Shown: positions 1 through 12,604, numbered from the stretch's first letter. The stretch is 64,000 bases of DNA from Micromonospora orduensis (GCF_006228125.1 NZ_VDFY01000135.1:24594-88593), one strand, 5' to 3'. Notes: generated by a model not told the origin, from the letters alone. Program-made: numbers and translations.

Positions 1-87
1 GAAGGCGCGCACGGCACCGCCGAGCAGCGCACCGACACGTTCTTCCGCGGCTACGAGCGCTCGCTCACGGAGTGCGACCTGGGCTGA
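1..87 (+). CDS. C-terminal end of a truncated CDS, unidentified
   Basis: An open frame enters from the left edge and stops at TGA 85-87, giving the last 28 residues of a protein whose start lies outside the window. The tail is hydrophilic, ends in a Cys-Asp-Leu-Gly stretch and shows no motif I recognise. Frame 1 is open from the first base and uses strongly C/G-ending codons, which supports real coding. It is followed on the same strand by the HAD phosphatase after 70 bases. I do not assign a function. Confidence 0.5.
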   Translation, partial: EGAHGTAEQRTDTFFRGYERSLTECDLG

Positions 88-157
88 GCGGCGTTGCCCG
101 GATCACCCCGGCCCCCGTCGCCGGTGCCGACCACAGGCGCTGCTGGCAGGATCGCCG

Positions 158-865
158 GTGTCGGCCACGACCCTGGAGGATCCGCTGAGCAGCCATCACC
201 CCGCCGCCGTGCTCTTCGACATGGACGGCACGCTGGTCGACAGCGAGAAGCTGTGGGACGTCGCGTTGCAGGAACTCGCCCGGGAGCACGGCGGGGAGCT
301 GTCCGCCGACGCCCGCCGGTCGATCGTCGGCACCGCCATGGCCGAGTCGATGCGCATCCTGCACGACGACCTCGGGCAGCCCGAACGGGATCCGGAGACC
401 AGCGCGGCGTGGATCAACGCGCGGATCCTGGAGCTGTTCCGGGGCGGTCTGCCCTGGCGGCCGGGGGCGTTCGAGCTGCTGCACGCGGTCCGCGCGGCGG
501 GAATCCCCACCGCGCTGGTGACCTCCAGCCCCCGGGCGCTCGTCGAGATCGCCCTGGACACCCTCGGCCGGGACACCTTCGACGTGGTCGTCGCCGGCGA
601 CGAGGTGGTCGCGGCCAAACCGCACCCGGAGCCGTACCTGACCGCCGCCCGCCTGCTGGGTGTGCCGATCGAGCGGTGCGTGGCGATCGAGGACTCGCCG
701 ACCGGGGTGGCCAGCGCGCTCGCCTCCGGCGCGGCGGTGCTGGCCGTACCGGCGGAGGTGCAGCTGGCGAGCACGGTCGGCGTACACCAGGTGGAGAGCC
801 TGTCCGGCGCGGACCTGGAGTTGCTCGCCGGGCTGGTGACCGACCGGGCCGGCGCGACCGGCTGA
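158..865 (+). CDS. HAD-superfamily hydrolase (beta-phosphoglucomutase/phosphatase-like)
   Basis: A 235-residue cytosolic HAD hydrolase, most likely a small-molecule phosphatase or phosphomutase. Motif I is FDMDGTL, with nucleophile Asp21 and acid/base Asp23. The lysine of motif III lies in AAKPHPEPY, and motif IV is the acidic IEDSPTG. The segment between motifs I and II is helical, as in C1-cap enzymes of the phosphoglycolate phosphatase and beta-phosphoglucomutase group. The GTG start at 158 puts the first strand about 17 residues in, the usual family layout. The gene is convergent with the next one, only 15 bases separating the stops. The substrate cannot be told from sequence. Confidence 0.85.
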   Translation: MSATTLEDPLSSHHPAAVLFDMDGTLVDSEKLWDVALQELAREHGGELSADARRSIVGTAMAESMRILHDDLGQPERDPETSAAWINARILELFRGGLPWRPGAFELLHAVRAAGIPTALVTSSPRALVEIALDTLGRDTFDVVVAGDEVVAAKPHPEPYLTAARLLGVPIERCVAIEDSPTGVASALASGAAVLAVPAEVQLASTVGVHQVESLSGADLELLAGLVTDRAGATG

Positions 866-880
866 CGGGGCCGGCGCGGG

Positions 881-1258
881 TCAGGGGCGTTCGGCGAAGA
901 CCCTCCCGACCACCTGGTACGCGTCGAACGCTTTCGCGGCGCCCGCGTACGCGGCCAGGTGGATGAACAGTTCGACGATCTCTTCCTTGGTCACGCCCGA
1001 GGTCAGGGCGATGCGCAGTTGGCCGCGCAGCGGCTCGTGGGTGCCGAGGGTGGCCGCGATCGCCACCGAGACCAGGCATCGGCTCCGCAGGTCCAGGCCC
1101 TCCCGGGGCCACGCCGCGCCGAACGTCTGCACGGTGGCGAGACGACGGAAATCGTGCCCGACCGGCGGCTCGCCCTCGCCGAGCGGCAGCACCAACGGCT
1201 GACCGAGCAACCGCTCGGCGTTGTCGAGTGCCCGCTGGTACGCGTCCTGATCGGTCAT
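881..1258 (-). CDS. Carboxymuconolactone decarboxylase family protein
   Basis: A 125-residue protein of the carboxymuconolactone decarboxylase (CMD, AhpD-like) fold. It carries the family pattern: a conserved [15 protein letters not shown] helix followed by [20 protein letters not shown] and an [11 protein letters not shown] segment. True 4-carboxymuconolactone decarboxylases of the beta-ketoadipate pathway look much like this, but no other protocatechuate genes are nearby, so the reaction is open. There is one cysteine in the helix rather than the CxxC of peroxidase-type AhpD, which argues against an alkylhydroperoxidase. The ATG at 1258 is chosen over an upstream in-frame codon because the extra N-terminus would be arginine-rich and atypical. 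Confidence 0.8.
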   Translation of the reverse strand: MTDQDAYQRALDNAERLLGQPLVLPLGEGEPPVGHDFRRLATVQTFGAAWPREGLDLRSRCLVSVAIAATLGTHEPLRGQLRIALTSGVTKEEIVELFIHLAAYAGAAKAFDAYQVVGRVFAERP

Positions 1259-1373
1259 GTCACCGGTTCCGACTCTCCGCCGCCCGGGTCGCCGGACGGG
1301 CCGGCGCCGTGCCGGCACCACCAGCCTGGCAGCCGCCCATCGACGGGCGAGGCCAAACGGACAGGTCGGACGG

Positions 1374-1414
1374 CCGAGGCCCCCGACCGCGCAGATGGCG
1401 ATCGGGGGCCTCGG
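1374..1414 (-). terminator. Probable terminator of the ABC exporter operon
   Basis: A perfect 13-bp inverted repeat (arms 1374-1386 and 1402-1414, 15-base loop) lies just past the permease stop on the minus strand. There is no T-run, as is usual in high-GC actinobacteria. Confidence 0.65.
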
Positions 1415-1423
1415 TGGTGCCGA

Positions 1424-3979
1424 TCAGTCGTGGGCGATGGCGCCCAGGACGTTGATCCGGGCCGCCCGCACGGCCGGGAGCACCGCGGCCACCACGCCGA
1501 TGATCGCGGCGAGGCCGAGGAAGACACCCATCTGCCCCCAGGGCAGGACCAGGTCGGTGATGCCCTCGTCCTTGAGCGCCTCGACCACGGCGGCGCCGAG
1601 CCCGGTGCCGACCGCCACGCCGAGCAGCGCGCCGAACACCGAGATCACCACCGCCTCCACGGTGATCATGCCCATGGTCTGGCCACGGCGCAGGCCGATC
1701 GCCCGCAGCAGACCCAGCTCGCGGGTCCGCTCCAGCACCGACAGCGCCAGCGTGTTGATGATGCCGAGCACGGCGATCACGATGGCCAGCGCCAGCAGGA
1801 TCTGGATCATCCTGAGCAACCCGTCGAGCGAACTCATCTGCTGCTTGATGAACGCGTCCCGGTCGGCCACCGACACCTCGGGGCTGTCCGCGAGCAGCGT
1901 CTCCACCTGCGGCTGCACGTCGGCCACCCGGGCGCCCGGGGCAAGCTGGATGAAGCCCTGGATGGGCTGCGGGATGGCGAAGTCCTTCGCCGCCGTCACC
2001 GGCAACGTCACCGGGTTGGTCAGCTGCGACGACTCGTAGATGCCGCTGATCGTGTACGTGCGCTCCTCGCCCCGGGTCAGCTGCACCTTCACCGTCGAGC
2101 CCACCGACCAGCCACGGGACGTGGCGGTGTCCGAACTGGCCAGCATCTGGGTCGGACCGAGCCGGTCGATGTCACCGGCGGTGGCCTTCGCGCCGAAGAT
2201 CTGTCGCAGCGACGCCACGTCGCTGCTCGCCGCGACCCAGGTGCTCTCGCCGTCGATCCTCGCCATGTCGCCGTACTCGCCGTCGACCATCCGCACACCG
2301 GGCAGGGCCTTGGCCCGGTCCAGCACACCCGGGTCGAAGCTCGGCGGACGCGGGCCGCCCTGCTGCCCGGCGATCACGAGCTCGGCCTTGATGGTGTCCT
2401 GAGCGAGCGCGCTGAGGCTGCCCTTGGCCGAGTCCAGGATCACCGTGACGCCGGTGACCAGCGCGATGCCGACCATCAACGCGGCGGCGGTGAGCGCGGT
2501 ACGGCGCGGGTTGCGCCCGGAGTTGAGCCGGCCCAGCTTGCCCGGCACCGACCAGGAGAAGATCGCACCGAGCAGGCTCACCACGGGCCGGCTGATCAGC
2601 GGGGTCAGCAGCGCCACCCCGATGAAGGCGAACAGCACCCCGCCCAGGATGGTGGACAGCGTCTGACCGCCCGCGTTGCCGCTGAGCCCGAGGAACAGCA
2701 GCACCGCGCCGACGCCGGTGACCAGCGCCCCGGCGACCGTGATCTTCGTCAACGGGCGGTCCGGGGTGGCCACGTCCTGCATCGCCGCGATCGGCGGGAT
2801 CCGGGACGCGCGCAGCGCCGGCAGCAGCGCCGCCACCACCGTGATCACCAGACCGACGGCGAACGAGCCGATCACCGCCGCCGCCGGCACCCCGATGCCG
2901 GCGAGGGTGAGCCCACCGGCCAGCTTGCCGAACAGGAACGCCAGCAGCGCGCCCACCCCGATGCCGGCCGCCAGGCCGAGCACCGAAGCGATCAGGCCGA
3001 CCGCGATGGCCTCCAGCACCACCGAACCGATGATCTGCCGGCCGCTGGCCCCGATGGCGCGCATCAGCGCCAGCTCCCGGGTCCGCTGCGCCACGATGAT
3101 CGAGAAGGTGTTGAGGATCAGGAAGGTGCCCACCAGCAGCGCCACCGCGGCGAAGCCGAGCAGGATCTTGTTGAAGAAGGACAGGCCCTCCTTCAGGCTG
3201 GCCGCGGCGTCCGCGGCCACCTGCTCACCGGTCTTCACCTCGAAGTCCGCGCCCAGGGTGCGGGCCACGTCGTCGCGCAACGCCTCGTCGGAGACACCGC
3301 CGGCCGCGCGCACCGTGACGCTGCTGAACGTGTCAGGCTCGCCCAGCATCAGCCGCTGCGCCACAGGCGTGGTGAAGAAGACCTCGTTGACGCCGCCGAT
3401 CGAGTCCCGGTCACCGCTGTAGCCGGCGATGCCGACCAGGGTGAAGTCCCGCTTCTTCGACTCGAACGCGGTGAGCACGCCGACCTTCTGGCCCACCTGC
3501 ACCTTCGCCGTGGTGGCCAACGCCTTGTTGAGAACGATCTCGTCCTCGGCCTGCGGCGCACGCCCCTCCCGCAGTTGCAGCAGGTCACTCTCGCCGGTCC
3601 AGTTCTCGCCCAACTGCGGCGGACCGAACGACGTGACGACCTTGCCGTTGCTGCCGATGACCCGCGCGCCGTCGGCGTTGACGACGCCCGTCGCCGAGGC
3701 CACGCCCGGCACCTGCTTGACCCGGTCCACCACGGCGGCCGGCAACGGGGCGGCGGTCTGCTCGCCCTCCATCTCGTTGACCTGGACCTTCGGCTTCGCC
3801 GCGACGTTCACGTCGATCTCGGAGAAACCGTCGGCGAAGACCGAGTCGAAGGAGCGACCCAGCGTGTCGGTGAGCACGAACGCGCCGGAGACGAACATCA
3901 CCCCGAGCACCACCGCCAGCCCGGACAGGATCAGCCGGACCTTGCGAGCCAGCAGACTCTTGAATGTCGCCCGGAACAT
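1424..3979 (-). CDS. ABC transporter permease, FtsX/MacB type
   Basis: An 851-residue inner-membrane permease with two FtsX-type halves. It has an N-terminal membrane segment (about residues 17-38), an extracytoplasmic MacB-PCD-like region to about 250, then membrane segments carrying the FtsX signature [20 protein letters not shown] middle pair of helices and a second soluble domain follow. The C-terminal FtsX unit contains [18 protein letters not shown] and ends in [13 protein letters not shown]. This two-FtsX layout is typical of actinobacterial exporters of lipids, peptides or drugs rather than nutrient uptake. The ATG overlaps the stop of the ATPase gene by one base (TGATG), so the two are translationally coupled and form one transporter. 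The substrate is unknown. Confidence 0.92.
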   Translation of the reverse strand: MFRATFKSLLARKVRLILSGLAVVLGVMFVSGAFVLTDTLGRSFDSVFADGFSEIDVNVAAKPKVQVNEMEGEQTAAPLPAAVVDRVKQVPGVASATGVVNADGARVIGSNGKVVTSFGPPQLGENWTGESDLLQLREGRAPQAEDEIVLNKALATTAKVQVGQKVGVLTAFESKKRDFTLVGIAGYSGDRDSIGGVNEVFFTTPVAQRLMLGEPDTFSSVTVRAAGGVSDEALRDDVARTLGADFEVKTGEQVAADAAASLKEGLSFFNKILLGFAAVALLVGTFLILNTFSIIVAQRTRELALMRAIGASGRQIIGSVVLEAIAVGLIASVLGLAAGIGVGALLAFLFGKLAGGLTLAGIGVPAAAVIGSFAVGLVITVVAALLPALRASRIPPIAAMQDVATPDRPLTKITVAGALVTGVGAVLLFLGLSGNAGGQTLSTILGGVLFAFIGVALLTPLISRPVVSLLGAIFSWSVPGKLGRLNSGRNPRRTALTAAALMVGIALVTGVTVILDSAKGSLSALAQDTIKAELVIAGQQGGPRPPSFDPGVLDRAKALPGVRMVDGEYGDMARIDGESTWVAASSDVASLRQIFGAKATAGDIDRLGPTQMLASSDTATSRGWSVGSTVKVQLTRGEERTYTISGIYESSQLTNPVTLPVTAAKDFAIPQPIQGFIQLAPGARVADVQPQVETLLADSPEVSVADRDAFIKQQMSSLDGLLRMIQILLALAIVIAVLGIINTLALSVLERTRELGLLRAIGLRRGQTMGMITVEAVVISVFGALLGVAVGTGLGAAVVEALKDEGITDLVLPWGQMGVFLGLAAIIGVVAAVLPAVRAARINVLGAIAHD

Positions 3980-4746
3980 CAGTTGCCCACCTCGGCGGGA
4001 GTGTCCAGCTTCTTCATGGTGTCCAGCACCGTCTCGGCGGTCGGCTCGATCAGCTCCGAGACGATCTCGCCGTCGGCGAGGAAGACCACCCGGTCGGCGT
4101 ACGCGGCGGCGGTCGGGTCGTGGGTGACCATCACGATGGTCTGGCCGTGCTCGCGGACCGAGTCGCGCAGGAAGTTGAGCACCTCGGCGCCCGAGCGCGA
4201 GTCCAGGTTGCCGGTCGGCTCGTCAGCGAAGATCACCTCGGGGCGGGAGACCAGCGCCCGCGCGCACGCCACCCGCTGCTGCTGCCCACCGGAGAGCTGG
4301 GCCGGACGGTGGTCCAGCCGGTCCCGCAGACCCACCGTCGTGATCACCGTGTCGTACCAGGCCGGGTCCGGCTTGCGCCCGGCGATCGACAGCGGCAGGA
4401 GGATGTTCTCCTTGGCGGTGAGCGTCGGCAGCAGGTTGAACTGCTGGAAGATGAAGCCGACCTTGTCGCGGCGCAGCTTCGTCAACCCGGAGTCGCCCAG
4501 CCCGGTGACCGTCGTCTCGCCGATCTCCACCGTGCCCCGGGTGACCGAGTCCAGGCCGGCCAGGCAGTGCATCAGGGTCGACTTGCCGGAACCCGACGGG
4601 CCCATGATCGCGGTGAAGCGGCCACGTTCGAACTCGGCGCTGACCCCCCGCAGCGCGACGACCTGAGCCTCGCCGCTGCCGTACACCTTCCACACGTCGT
4701 TCGCCCGGGCCGCGGCCTGCGCCTGCTGGCCTACCGTCGCGGTCAC
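3979..4746 (-). CDS. ABC transporter ATP-binding protein (MacB/LolD-like)
   Basis: A 255-residue cytosolic ATPase of the LolD/MacB subfamily that powers the adjoining FtsX-type permease. Walker A is GPSGSGKST (49-57), the Q-loop lies in [13 protein letters not shown], the signature is LSGGQQQR (151-158), Walker B is [13 protein letters not shown] (from 171) and the switch histidine is in MVTHD. The start is GTG at 4746, preceded by a purine-rich GAGG site. It is first in a two-gene operon read leftwards. The response regulator further right points the same way and could regulate it, but it is separated by more than 300 bases. Confidence 0.93.
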   Translation of the reverse strand: MTATVGQQAQAAARANDVWKVYGSGEAQVVALRGVSAEFERGRFTAIMGPSGSGKSTLMHCLAGLDSVTRGTVEIGETTVTGLGDSGLTKLRRDKVGFIFQQFNLLPTLTAKENILLPLSIAGRKPDPAWYDTVITTVGLRDRLDHRPAQLSGGQQQRVACARALVSRPEVIFADEPTGNLDSRSGAEVLNFLRDSVREHGQTIVMVTHDPTAAAYADRVVFLADGEIVSELIEPTAETVLDTMKKLDTPAEVGN

Positions 4747-5079
4747 GTCATCTACCTCTTCCGTCTGTCCGAAAATGCACGCCGCCCCCCGATGGTCCGA
4801 CGTGACTGTTCAATCATCGGTGCCGCCCACACGCGTCCCGTCCGTCCCTGGGGGGACGCGGCGCGGATTTCCCGCTGCGGGTGCCCCCCCATGCCGGATC
4901 AGGGTTGCCCCTGACCCGACGGCCGAACGGGCCCGCCGCCGACCCTCCCCCCTCACGTCACAGGAGGGTCAACCGCGTCGGACCGTCTCCGGTCACGGTA
5001 GGTGACGGCGGCAACGGTGGCCGTCACCCCAGGGAGGGATCTTCGGGTACGCCGGGTGAGGTATCCCGCCCCGGCGCGA
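4747..5079. other. Intergenic region upstream of the ABC exporter
   Basis: This 333-base gap must hold the promoter of the leftward ABC operon. I see no credible gene, no strong hairpin after the response-regulator stop and no clear operator. Runs of C/G around 4850-4950 make chance open frames long here. Confidence 0.5.
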
Positions 5080-5766
5080 CTACGCCCGAGGGCGGACCAG
5101 CCCCGACTCGTACGCCAGCACCACGGCCTGTACCCGGTCGCGCAGCCGCAGCTTGGTCAACAGATGCCCCACGTGGGTCTTGATGGTGGTCTCGCTGACC
5201 GACAACACCGCGGCGATCTCGGCGTTGGACAGCCCCCGCGCCACCTGCACCAGCACCTCGCGTTCCCGGTCGGTGAGCGCGTCGAGCGCCGCCGAAGGCG
5301 TCTGCGCCGGATCGGGCAGCAGCTCGGCGAAGCGGTCCAGCAGACGCCGCAGGATCCGCGGCGCCACCACCGCGTCCCCGCCCGCGACCGTGCGGATCGC
5401 CGCGATCAACTCCTCGGCCGGCACGTCCTTGGCCAGGAACCCGCTGGCCCCGGCCCGCAACGCGCCCACCACGTACTCGTCCAGGTCGAACGTGGTAAGC
5501 ACCAGCACCCGCACCGGCAGCCGGGCGTCGACGATCGCCCGGGTCGCGGCCACCCCGTCCATCCGGGGCATCCGGATGTCCATCAGCACGACGTCGGGCA
5601 GCAGCCGGCGGGACAGCTCCACCGCCTCCACGCCGTCGCCGGCCTCCGCCACCACGTCCAGGTCACCCTCGGTGCCGAGCACCATCCGAAAGCCGGTACG
5701 CAGCAGGGGCTGGTCGTCGGCGAGCAGGATCCGCACCGGCCGCGCCGAGGCCACCCGTTCGGTCAT
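5080..5766 (-). CDS. Response regulator, NarL/LuxR type (orphan)
   Basis: A 228-residue DNA-binding response regulator. The receiver domain has the acidic pair Asp17-Asp18, phospho-acceptor Asp63 in LMDIRMP, the Thr switch in VLVLTTFD and the Lys in FLAKDVP. The C-terminal LuxR helix-turn-helix runs from LTDREREVL through SNAEIAAVLSVSETTIKTHV. The ATG at 5766 has a good GGGAGA ribosome site 4 bases upstream; an in-frame codon farther out is rejected because the added residues do not fit the family. No histidine kinase lies next to it, unlike most NarL-type pairs, so its partner is elsewhere. Confidence 0.92.
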   Translation of the reverse strand: MTERVASARPVRILLADDQPLLRTGFRMVLGTEGDLDVVAEAGDGVEAVELSRRLLPDVVLMDIRMPRMDGVAATRAIVDARLPVRVLVLTTFDLDEYVVGALRAGASGFLAKDVPAEELIAAIRTVAGGDAVVAPRILRRLLDRFAELLPDPAQTPSAALDALTDREREVLVQVARGLSNAEIAAVLSVSETTIKTHVGHLLTKLRLRDRVQAVVLAYESGLVRPRA

Positions 5767-5966
5767 CTCGTCTCCCGTCCCCCCGATGGCCCTGCCGCAC
5801 CGGTCATCCTCGCGTACACCGGCCGGTGCGTCGTGGACCACCGTAGAGACGCGGAGCGCGCCGTGTCCCGATCGGCGTGGCGCCGATCCGGTCGGGTGTC
5901 GCGCTCACCCGCGAGGAGAACGCCGCGAAGCGGGCGCCGGACGCCGTCGGATCGACGGCGGGCCGG

Positions 5967-6881
5967 TCACTCGTCGGCGCCGGGCGTCACCGGAGCGGAC
6001 CGGGCGTCGCGCAGCGGATCGGCGCCCGCCACCGCGACCGGGAACGGCGGCGGGGTGCCGCCGAAGCTCGGGCACAGCGCCTGGTGGCTGCACCAGTCGC
6101 AGAGCCGACTCGGTCGGGGCCGGAAATCCTGGCGGACGGTGGCCTGCTCGATCGCCCGCCACAGGGCCACGACGGTGCGCTCGAAGCGGACCAGTTCGTC
6201 GGCGTCCGGCGTGTAGTCCAACACCTCGGCGTCGCGCAGGTAGAGCAGCCGCAACACCCGGGGCACGACGCCCCGGGTGCGCCACAGCACCAGCGCGTAG
6301 AACTTCAACTGGAACAGCGCCCGCGCCTCGAACGCCTCCCGCGGAGCGCCACCGGTCTTGTAGTCGACCACCCGCAGCGCGCCGTCCGGCGCCACGTCGA
6401 GCCGGTCGAGGTAACCCCGGATCAGCAACTCCTCGTCGACCACCGCCGAGATCAGGCTCTCCCGTTCGGCCGGCTCCAGACGGGTCGGGTCCTCCACCGC
6501 GAAGTAACCCTCCAGCAGCCCGGCCGCCGAGCGCAGGAACTCCACCGGGCCGGCCGGCTCCGCGCCGTCGAAGATCGCCGCCAGCTCCGGCTGCTCGGTG
6601 ACCAGCCGGTCCCACTGGGGGGCCACCAGATCACCGGCCGCCGCCGGCGTACGACCGGCGGCCGGCAGGTCGAACAGGCGCTCCAGGACGGCGTGCACCA
6701 GCGTGCCCCGGGCCTGCTCGATGGTGGTGCGCTCGGGCAGCCGGTCGATGCTGCGGAACCGGTAGAGCAGCGGGCAGGTCTTGAAATCCGCCGCCCGCGA
6801 CGGGGACAGCGACGCCCGCACCGTCGGCGGGGTCTGCGCCGGTAGGGGGGACTGGGTGGTGGTGACCGGTTCCGCCGTCAT
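5967..6881 (-). CDS. RecB-family PD-(D/E)XK nuclease, Cas4-like
   Basis: A 304-residue stand-alone nuclease domain of the RecB/Cas4 family (PF12705 type). The active-site strands are visible as GYLDRLDV and LRVVDYKTG, the latter giving the DxK triad. The C-terminal CDWCSHQALCP provides three of the cysteines that, with one near the N-terminus (TCPLLYRF), would hold a 4Fe-4S cluster as in AddB/Cas4 proteins. A role in DNA end processing is an inference. The ATG at 6881 is favoured because a TAACCT -10 box (6890-6895, minus strand) lies 8 bases before it, implying a leaderless transcript. It diverges from the M50 protease gene. Confidence 0.85.
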   Translation of the reverse strand: MTAEPVTTTQSPLPAQTPPTVRASLSPSRAADFKTCPLLYRFRSIDRLPERTTIEQARGTLVHAVLERLFDLPAAGRTPAAAGDLVAPQWDRLVTEQPELAAIFDGAEPAGPVEFLRSAAGLLEGYFAVEDPTRLEPAERESLISAVVDEELLIRGYLDRLDVAPDGALRVVDYKTGGAPREAFEARALFQLKFYALVLWRTRGVVPRVLRLLYLRDAEVLDYTPDADELVRFERTVVALWRAIEQATVRQDFRPRPSRLCDWCSHQALCPSFGGTPPPFPVAVAGADPLRDARSAPVTPGADE

Positions 6882-9111
<2,230 letters not shown>

Positions 9112-9157
9112 CCATCGAGCTGGGCGCCGGCCTCGCCGGGCGGAGGGAGGCGGCGGC

Positions 9158-9730
9158 ATGAGCCGACCGGGCTACGGCGGCGGTGATCTGCCCGCGGTCT
9201 TTCCCGACTGGTCGCCCTACCAGGACCTGGAGTCGGCGGCGCGGGCCTACCTGCGCGACCCGGACGTCGCCCTGGAGGCGCTCGGCGGGGTGCTGCGGGG
9301 CGCGTCGGTGCTCGGCTTCACCCTGGAGCGCTTCGTCAACGAGGTCAACGGCGTGTGGCAGGAGGTCGTGGTCTGCGACGGCAGCCGGCTGATCCTCTGG
9401 CACGGCGAGGACGTGCCGCCGGGGGAGGGGCCGCCGGGGTCGATGACCTCGTCGCTGCGGGTGGTGCCGGTCTCCACAGTCACCGAGGTCGGCTGCCGGC
9501 GTCGGCTGAACCGCTCCGACAGCGGCGAGATCCGGGTCGACAGCATCGACGTGTACCTGCTGCTCACCTCGCTCGACGAGGCGCCCCCGAGTGAGGAGAT
9601 GGCCGGCGCACCGCGGCACGACGCGCTGCGTTTCGGCAAGACCCTGGACGACGGCGGCGCCGGGCAGATCGCCCGGTTGGAGGAGTTCGCCCGGCTTGTC
9701 GCCTCGGTGGTCGGCCGTCCGGTGCTCTGA
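9158..9730 (+). CDS. Conserved hypothetical protein
   Basis: A 190-residue soluble, acidic protein with no signal peptide or membrane segment. I do not recognise a named domain. It has an N-terminal helical part (residues 15-60) and a central beta-rich part with [22 protein letters not shown] strong ribosome site (GGAGGGAGG, 9142-9150) precedes ATG 9158. It follows trmI by 46 bases on the same strand, so it is probably co-transcribed, and ends just before a strong hairpin. Confidence 0.75.
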   Translation: MSRPGYGGGDLPAVFPDWSPYQDLESAARAYLRDPDVALEALGGVLRGASVLGFTLERFVNEVNGVWQEVVVCDGSRLILWHGEDVPPGEGPPGSMTSSLRVVPVSTVTEVGCRRRLNRSDSGEIRVDSIDVYLLLTSLDEAPPSEEMAGAPRHDALRFGKTLDDGGAGQIARLEEFARLVASVVGRPVL

Positions 9731-9748
9731 GGCGTACCCCTCGCAGAG

Positions 9749-9774
9749 CCGGCCGGGCCGCGCGGCCCGGCCGG
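9749..9774. terminator. Bidirectional terminator hairpin
   Basis: A perfect inverted repeat (arms 9749-9760 and 9763-9774, two bases between) lies between two convergent gene ends, so it can stop transcription from both sides. Confidence 0.75.
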
Positions 9775-9782
9775 TGGGCGGC

Positions 9783-10091
9783 TCAGTCCTCCTCGGCGTC
9801 CGGGCCGGCGACCTCGACGCCGTCGCCGCGCACCACGTGGATGCAGTCGCCCGGGCACTCCTTCGCGGAGTCGATCACTTCGAGTCGCAGGTGCTCGGGC
9901 ACGTCGACACGGCTGCCCGGCGCCATCCGCAACTCACCGTCGACGCCCTTGACGTACGCCAGACCGTCGATGTCGAACTCGAACACCTCCGGCGCGTACT
10001 GCACGCAGAGCCCATCGCCCGTGCAGAGATCCTGGTCCACCCAGACCTGCAGCTGGTCGGTCGCGACCTCGGCCACCGGTGCACCCCCCAT
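9783..10091 (-). CDS. Small ferredoxin
   Basis: A 102-residue ferredoxin with a single Fe-S cluster. Cysteines are Cys23 and Cys29 (CTGDGLC) and Cys79 and Cys83 (CPGDC). The pattern CxxDGxC...PEVFEFD matches actinobacterial 3Fe-4S/4Fe-4S ferredoxins. Cys83 is an extra one compared with the usual three-cysteine P450 partners, so cluster type is uncertain. The ATG has a GGGAGA ribosome site. Its position just upstream of and divergent from mpa is conserved in actinobacteria, but no link to proteolysis is established. Confidence 0.88.
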   Translation of the reverse strand: MGGAPVAEVATDQLQVWVDQDLCTGDGLCVQYAPEVFEFDIDGLAYVKGVDGELRMAPGSRVDVPEHLRLEVIDSAKECPGDCIHVVRGDGVEVAGPDAEED

Positions 10092-10211
10092 GTTCTCCCG
10101 TACCAGCCTCCGACGGTACCCGAACGCCAGTACCGGCCCGTCAGGCCACCCTTGGCGATCAAGGTTCGGTGACGAGGGTGTTGCGTGGGACCGAATCGGC
10201 CTCATAGCGGC

Positions 10212-10251
10212 TAGTGTTAGGGCAGAACGTTCAAGCCCCCCGGGGAGGTGG
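10212..10251 (+). promoter_or_regulatory. mpa promoter and ribosome site
   Basis: A TAGTGT -10 box (10212-10217) is followed about 25 bases later by GGGGAGG (10242-10248), correctly placed for the GTG at 10255. Unlike many genes here, mpa therefore has a normal leader. Confidence 0.5.
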
Positions 10252-10254
10252 GAC

Positions 10255-12039
10255 GTGGCAGCACGCAGCGACGACGCGGACTCGCGCGCCGCACGGTGGG
10301 AGAAGGAAGCCCACGATCTCTCCACGCAGGTCGCGTTTCTTCAAGAGGAACTCGCCCTGGTGCGGCGTAAGTTGACCGAAAGCCCCCGACACGTCCGGCA
10401 GCTCGAAGAGCGGCTGGCGGCCACCCAGGCACAGTTGGCGCGGCTGACCGAAAACAACGACCGGCTGGTGAGCACCCTCAAGGAGGCTCGCACGCAGATC
10501 GTGACGCTCAAGGAGGAGATCGACCGCCTCGCGCAACCGCCGAGTGGCTACGGCGTCTTCCTGGCCAAGCACGACGACGGCAGCGTGGACGTCTTCACCG
10601 GCGGCCGCAAGCTGCGGGTCGCCGTCTCGCCCTCGCTGGACGTGGCCGAGCTGCGCCGCGGCCAGGAGGTCCTGCTCAACGACGCGCTCAACATCGTCGA
10701 TGCGTTCGGCTACGAGCGGGTCGGCGAGGTGGTGATGCTCAAGGAGATCCTGGAGGGGCCGGGTGGCGGTCCGGGTGACCGGGCGCTCGTGGTCTCCCAC
10801 TCGGACGAGGAGCGCATCGTGCACCTCGCCGAGACGCTCATCGGATCGACGATCCGCGCCGGCGACTCGCTCATGATCGAGCCCCGTTCGGCGTACGCGT
10901 ACGAGCGGATCCCGAAGAGCGAGGTCGAGGAGCTGGTCCTGGAGGAGGTGCCCGACGTCGACTACGGCGACATCGGTGGCCTCCAGTCGCAGATCGAGCA
11001 GATCCGCGACGCGGTGGAGCTGCCGTTCCTGCACGCGGACCTGTTCCGTGAGCACCAGCTCCGTCCGCCCAAGGGCATCCTGCTCTACGGCCCGCCCGGC
11101 TGCGGTAAGACGCTGATCGCCAAGGCGGTGGCCAACTCCCTGGCCAAGAAGATCGCCGAGCGGCAGGGCAAGGAGAAGCACACCAGCTTCTTCCTCAACA
11201 TCAAGGGCCCCGAGCTGCTCAACAAGTACGTCGGCGAGACCGAGCGGCACATCCGGTTGATCTTCCAGCGGGCTCGGGAGAAGGCCGGCGAGGGCACCCC
11301 GGTGATCGTGTTCTTCGACGAGATGGACTCGATCTTCCGGACCCGTGGCTCCGGTGTCTCCTCCGACGTGGAGAACACGATCGTCCCGCAGCTGCTCAGT
11401 GAGATCGACGGCGTGGAGGGGCTGGAGAACGTCATCGTCATCGGCGCCTCCAACCGGGAAGACATGATCGACCCGGCGATCCTGCGACCCGGTCGACTCG
11501 ATGTGAAGATCAAGATCGAGCGACCGGACGCCGAGGCGGCCAAGGACATCTTCTCCAAGTACATCCTCTCCGGGCTGCCGCTGCACCCGGACGACCTGGC
11601 CGAACACGGAGCCGACCCGCAGGCCACCGTCGCCGCCATGATCGACGCCGTGGTGCTGCGGATGTACTCGGAGACCGAGGAGAACCGGTTCCTCGAGGTC
11701 ACCTACGCCAACGGGGACAAGGAAGTCCTCTACTTCAAGGACTTCAACTCCGGCGCGATGATCCAGAACATCGTCGACCGGAGCAAGAAGATGGCCATCA
11801 AGGAGTTCCTCACCTCGGGCCGCAAGGGGCTGCGCCTGCAGCACCTGCTCGACGCCTGCGTCGACGAGTTCCGCGAGAACGAGGATCTGCCCAACACCAC
11901 AAACCCCGACGACTGGGCCCGGATCTCCGGCAAGAAGGGCGAGCGGATCGTCTACATCCGCACGCTCGTCTCCGGCGGCAAGGGCACCGAGGCCGGCCGG
12001 TCCATCGAGACCGCCAGCAACACCGGCCAGTACCTCTGA
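10255..12039 (+). CDS. mpa: Proteasome-associated ATPase Mpa/ARC
   Basis: A 594-residue AAA+ unfoldase that recognises pupylated proteins and feeds them into the 20S proteasome. The N-terminal coiled coil (about 15-93) binds Pup, then come OB-fold interdomains (about 97-240) and the AAA module with Walker A GPPGCGKT (279-286) and Walker B VIVFFDE (350-356). The C-terminus GQYL carries the penultimate Tyr that docks on the 20S alpha ring. The GTG at 10255 has a strong GGGGAGG site and gives the usual length; the open frame extends upstream but that part is not protein-like. Confidence 0.97.
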   Translation: MAARSDDADSRAARWEKEAHDLSTQVAFLQEELALVRRKLTESPRHVRQLEERLAATQAQLARLTENNDRLVSTLKEARTQIVTLKEEIDRLAQPPSGYGVFLAKHDDGSVDVFTGGRKLRVAVSPSLDVAELRRGQEVLLNDALNIVDAFGYERVGEVVMLKEILEGPGGGPGDRALVVSHSDEERIVHLAETLIGSTIRAGDSLMIEPRSAYAYERIPKSEVEELVLEEVPDVDYGDIGGLQSQIEQIRDAVELPFLHADLFREHQLRPPKGILLYGPPGCGKTLIAKAVANSLAKKIAERQGKEKHTSFFLNIKGPELLNKYVGETERHIRLIFQRAREKAGEGTPVIVFFDEMDSIFRTRGSGVSSDVENTIVPQLLSEIDGVEGLENVIVIGASNREDMIDPAILRPGRLDVKIKIERPDAEAAKDIFSKYILSGLPLHPDDLAEHGADPQATVAAMIDAVVLRMYSETEENRFLEVTYANGDKEVLYFKDFNSGAMIQNIVDRSKKMAIKEFLTSGRKGLRLQHLLDACVDEFRENEDLPNTTNPDDWARISGKKGERIVYIRTLVSGGKGTEAGRSIETASNTGQYL

Positions 12040-12045
12040 CACCAG

Positions 12046-12083
12046 CGGCGGGGGTGTCCACCTGATGGTGGACACCCCCGCCG
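12046..12083. terminator. Terminator between mpa and gtrA-like gene
   Basis: A perfect 15-bp stem (12046-12060 with 12069-12083) and 8-base loop lie between two convergent genes. It is one of the strongest hairpins in the window. Confidence 0.8.
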
Positions 12084-12100
12084 CCGTTCTCAGGTAGTCG

Positions 12101-12502
12101 TCAGGCGAAGATCCAGCGCTTGGACACCACGTAGTTCACCGCCGACAACGACGCCGTCACGAGCAGCTTGGCCAGCAGGTACGGGGTACCCGCCCAGGTC
12201 AGCCCGGAGACCAGCACGACGTTGGCGGTCAGGTTCGCCAGGACCAGGGCGAAGTAGCGCCCGACCTGAGGCACCATCTGGGCGGACGAGCCGAACGACC
12301 ACGCCCGATTCAGCCCGAAGTTGACCCAGAACGAGGTCAGGAACGACAGGGCAGCCGCGACCGGCAGGACGATCCGCAGAACTCCGTGGTAAATGAACAG
12401 TGAGCCGGTGTCCACGGCGACGCTCAGACCCCCGACGACCAGGAACCGCACGGCACTGTGTCGGGACAGGTGGCGGACGGAATCGGCAACAGGTGACAGC
12501 AA
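12101..12502 (-). CDS. GtrA-like membrane protein
   Basis: A 133-residue four-helix membrane protein of the GtrA family, thought to move polyprenyl-linked sugars across the membrane for glycosylation of surface polymers. Hallmarks are RFLVVGGLSV, NFGLNRAWSF and the C-terminal NYVVSKRWIF. There is no ATG at a suitable place. I chose TTG 12502 because GGAGA stands five bases before it; GTG at codon 'AVRF' is an alternative and would shorten the N-terminus. A TAGACT -10 box lies at 12547-12552 on the minus strand. It diverges from a DUF2142 protein, also an envelope-sugar type gene. Confidence 0.85.
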   Translation of the reverse strand: MLSPVADSVRHLSRHSAVRFLVVGGLSVAVDTGSLFIYHGVLRIVLPVAAALSFLTSFWVNFGLNRAWSFGSSAQMVPQVGRYFALVLANLTANVVLVSGLTWAGTPYLLAKLLVTASLSAVNYVVSKRWIFA

Positions 12503-12604
12503 AGAGTTCTCCAAGGGGGGACCCGGAGCGGTGAGGACGACGAGGGAGTCTATCGTCTGTCCATCCACCCAGCGGGGCCTGCCCGCGCGAGCCGCGAGGT
12601 TGAC

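Noticed and set aside
959..4666. A 1235-codon plus-strand open frame
   Set aside because: It is the antisense of the ABC permease and ATPase. The product is low-complexity Arg/His/Gln-rich, typical of high-GC shadow frames.
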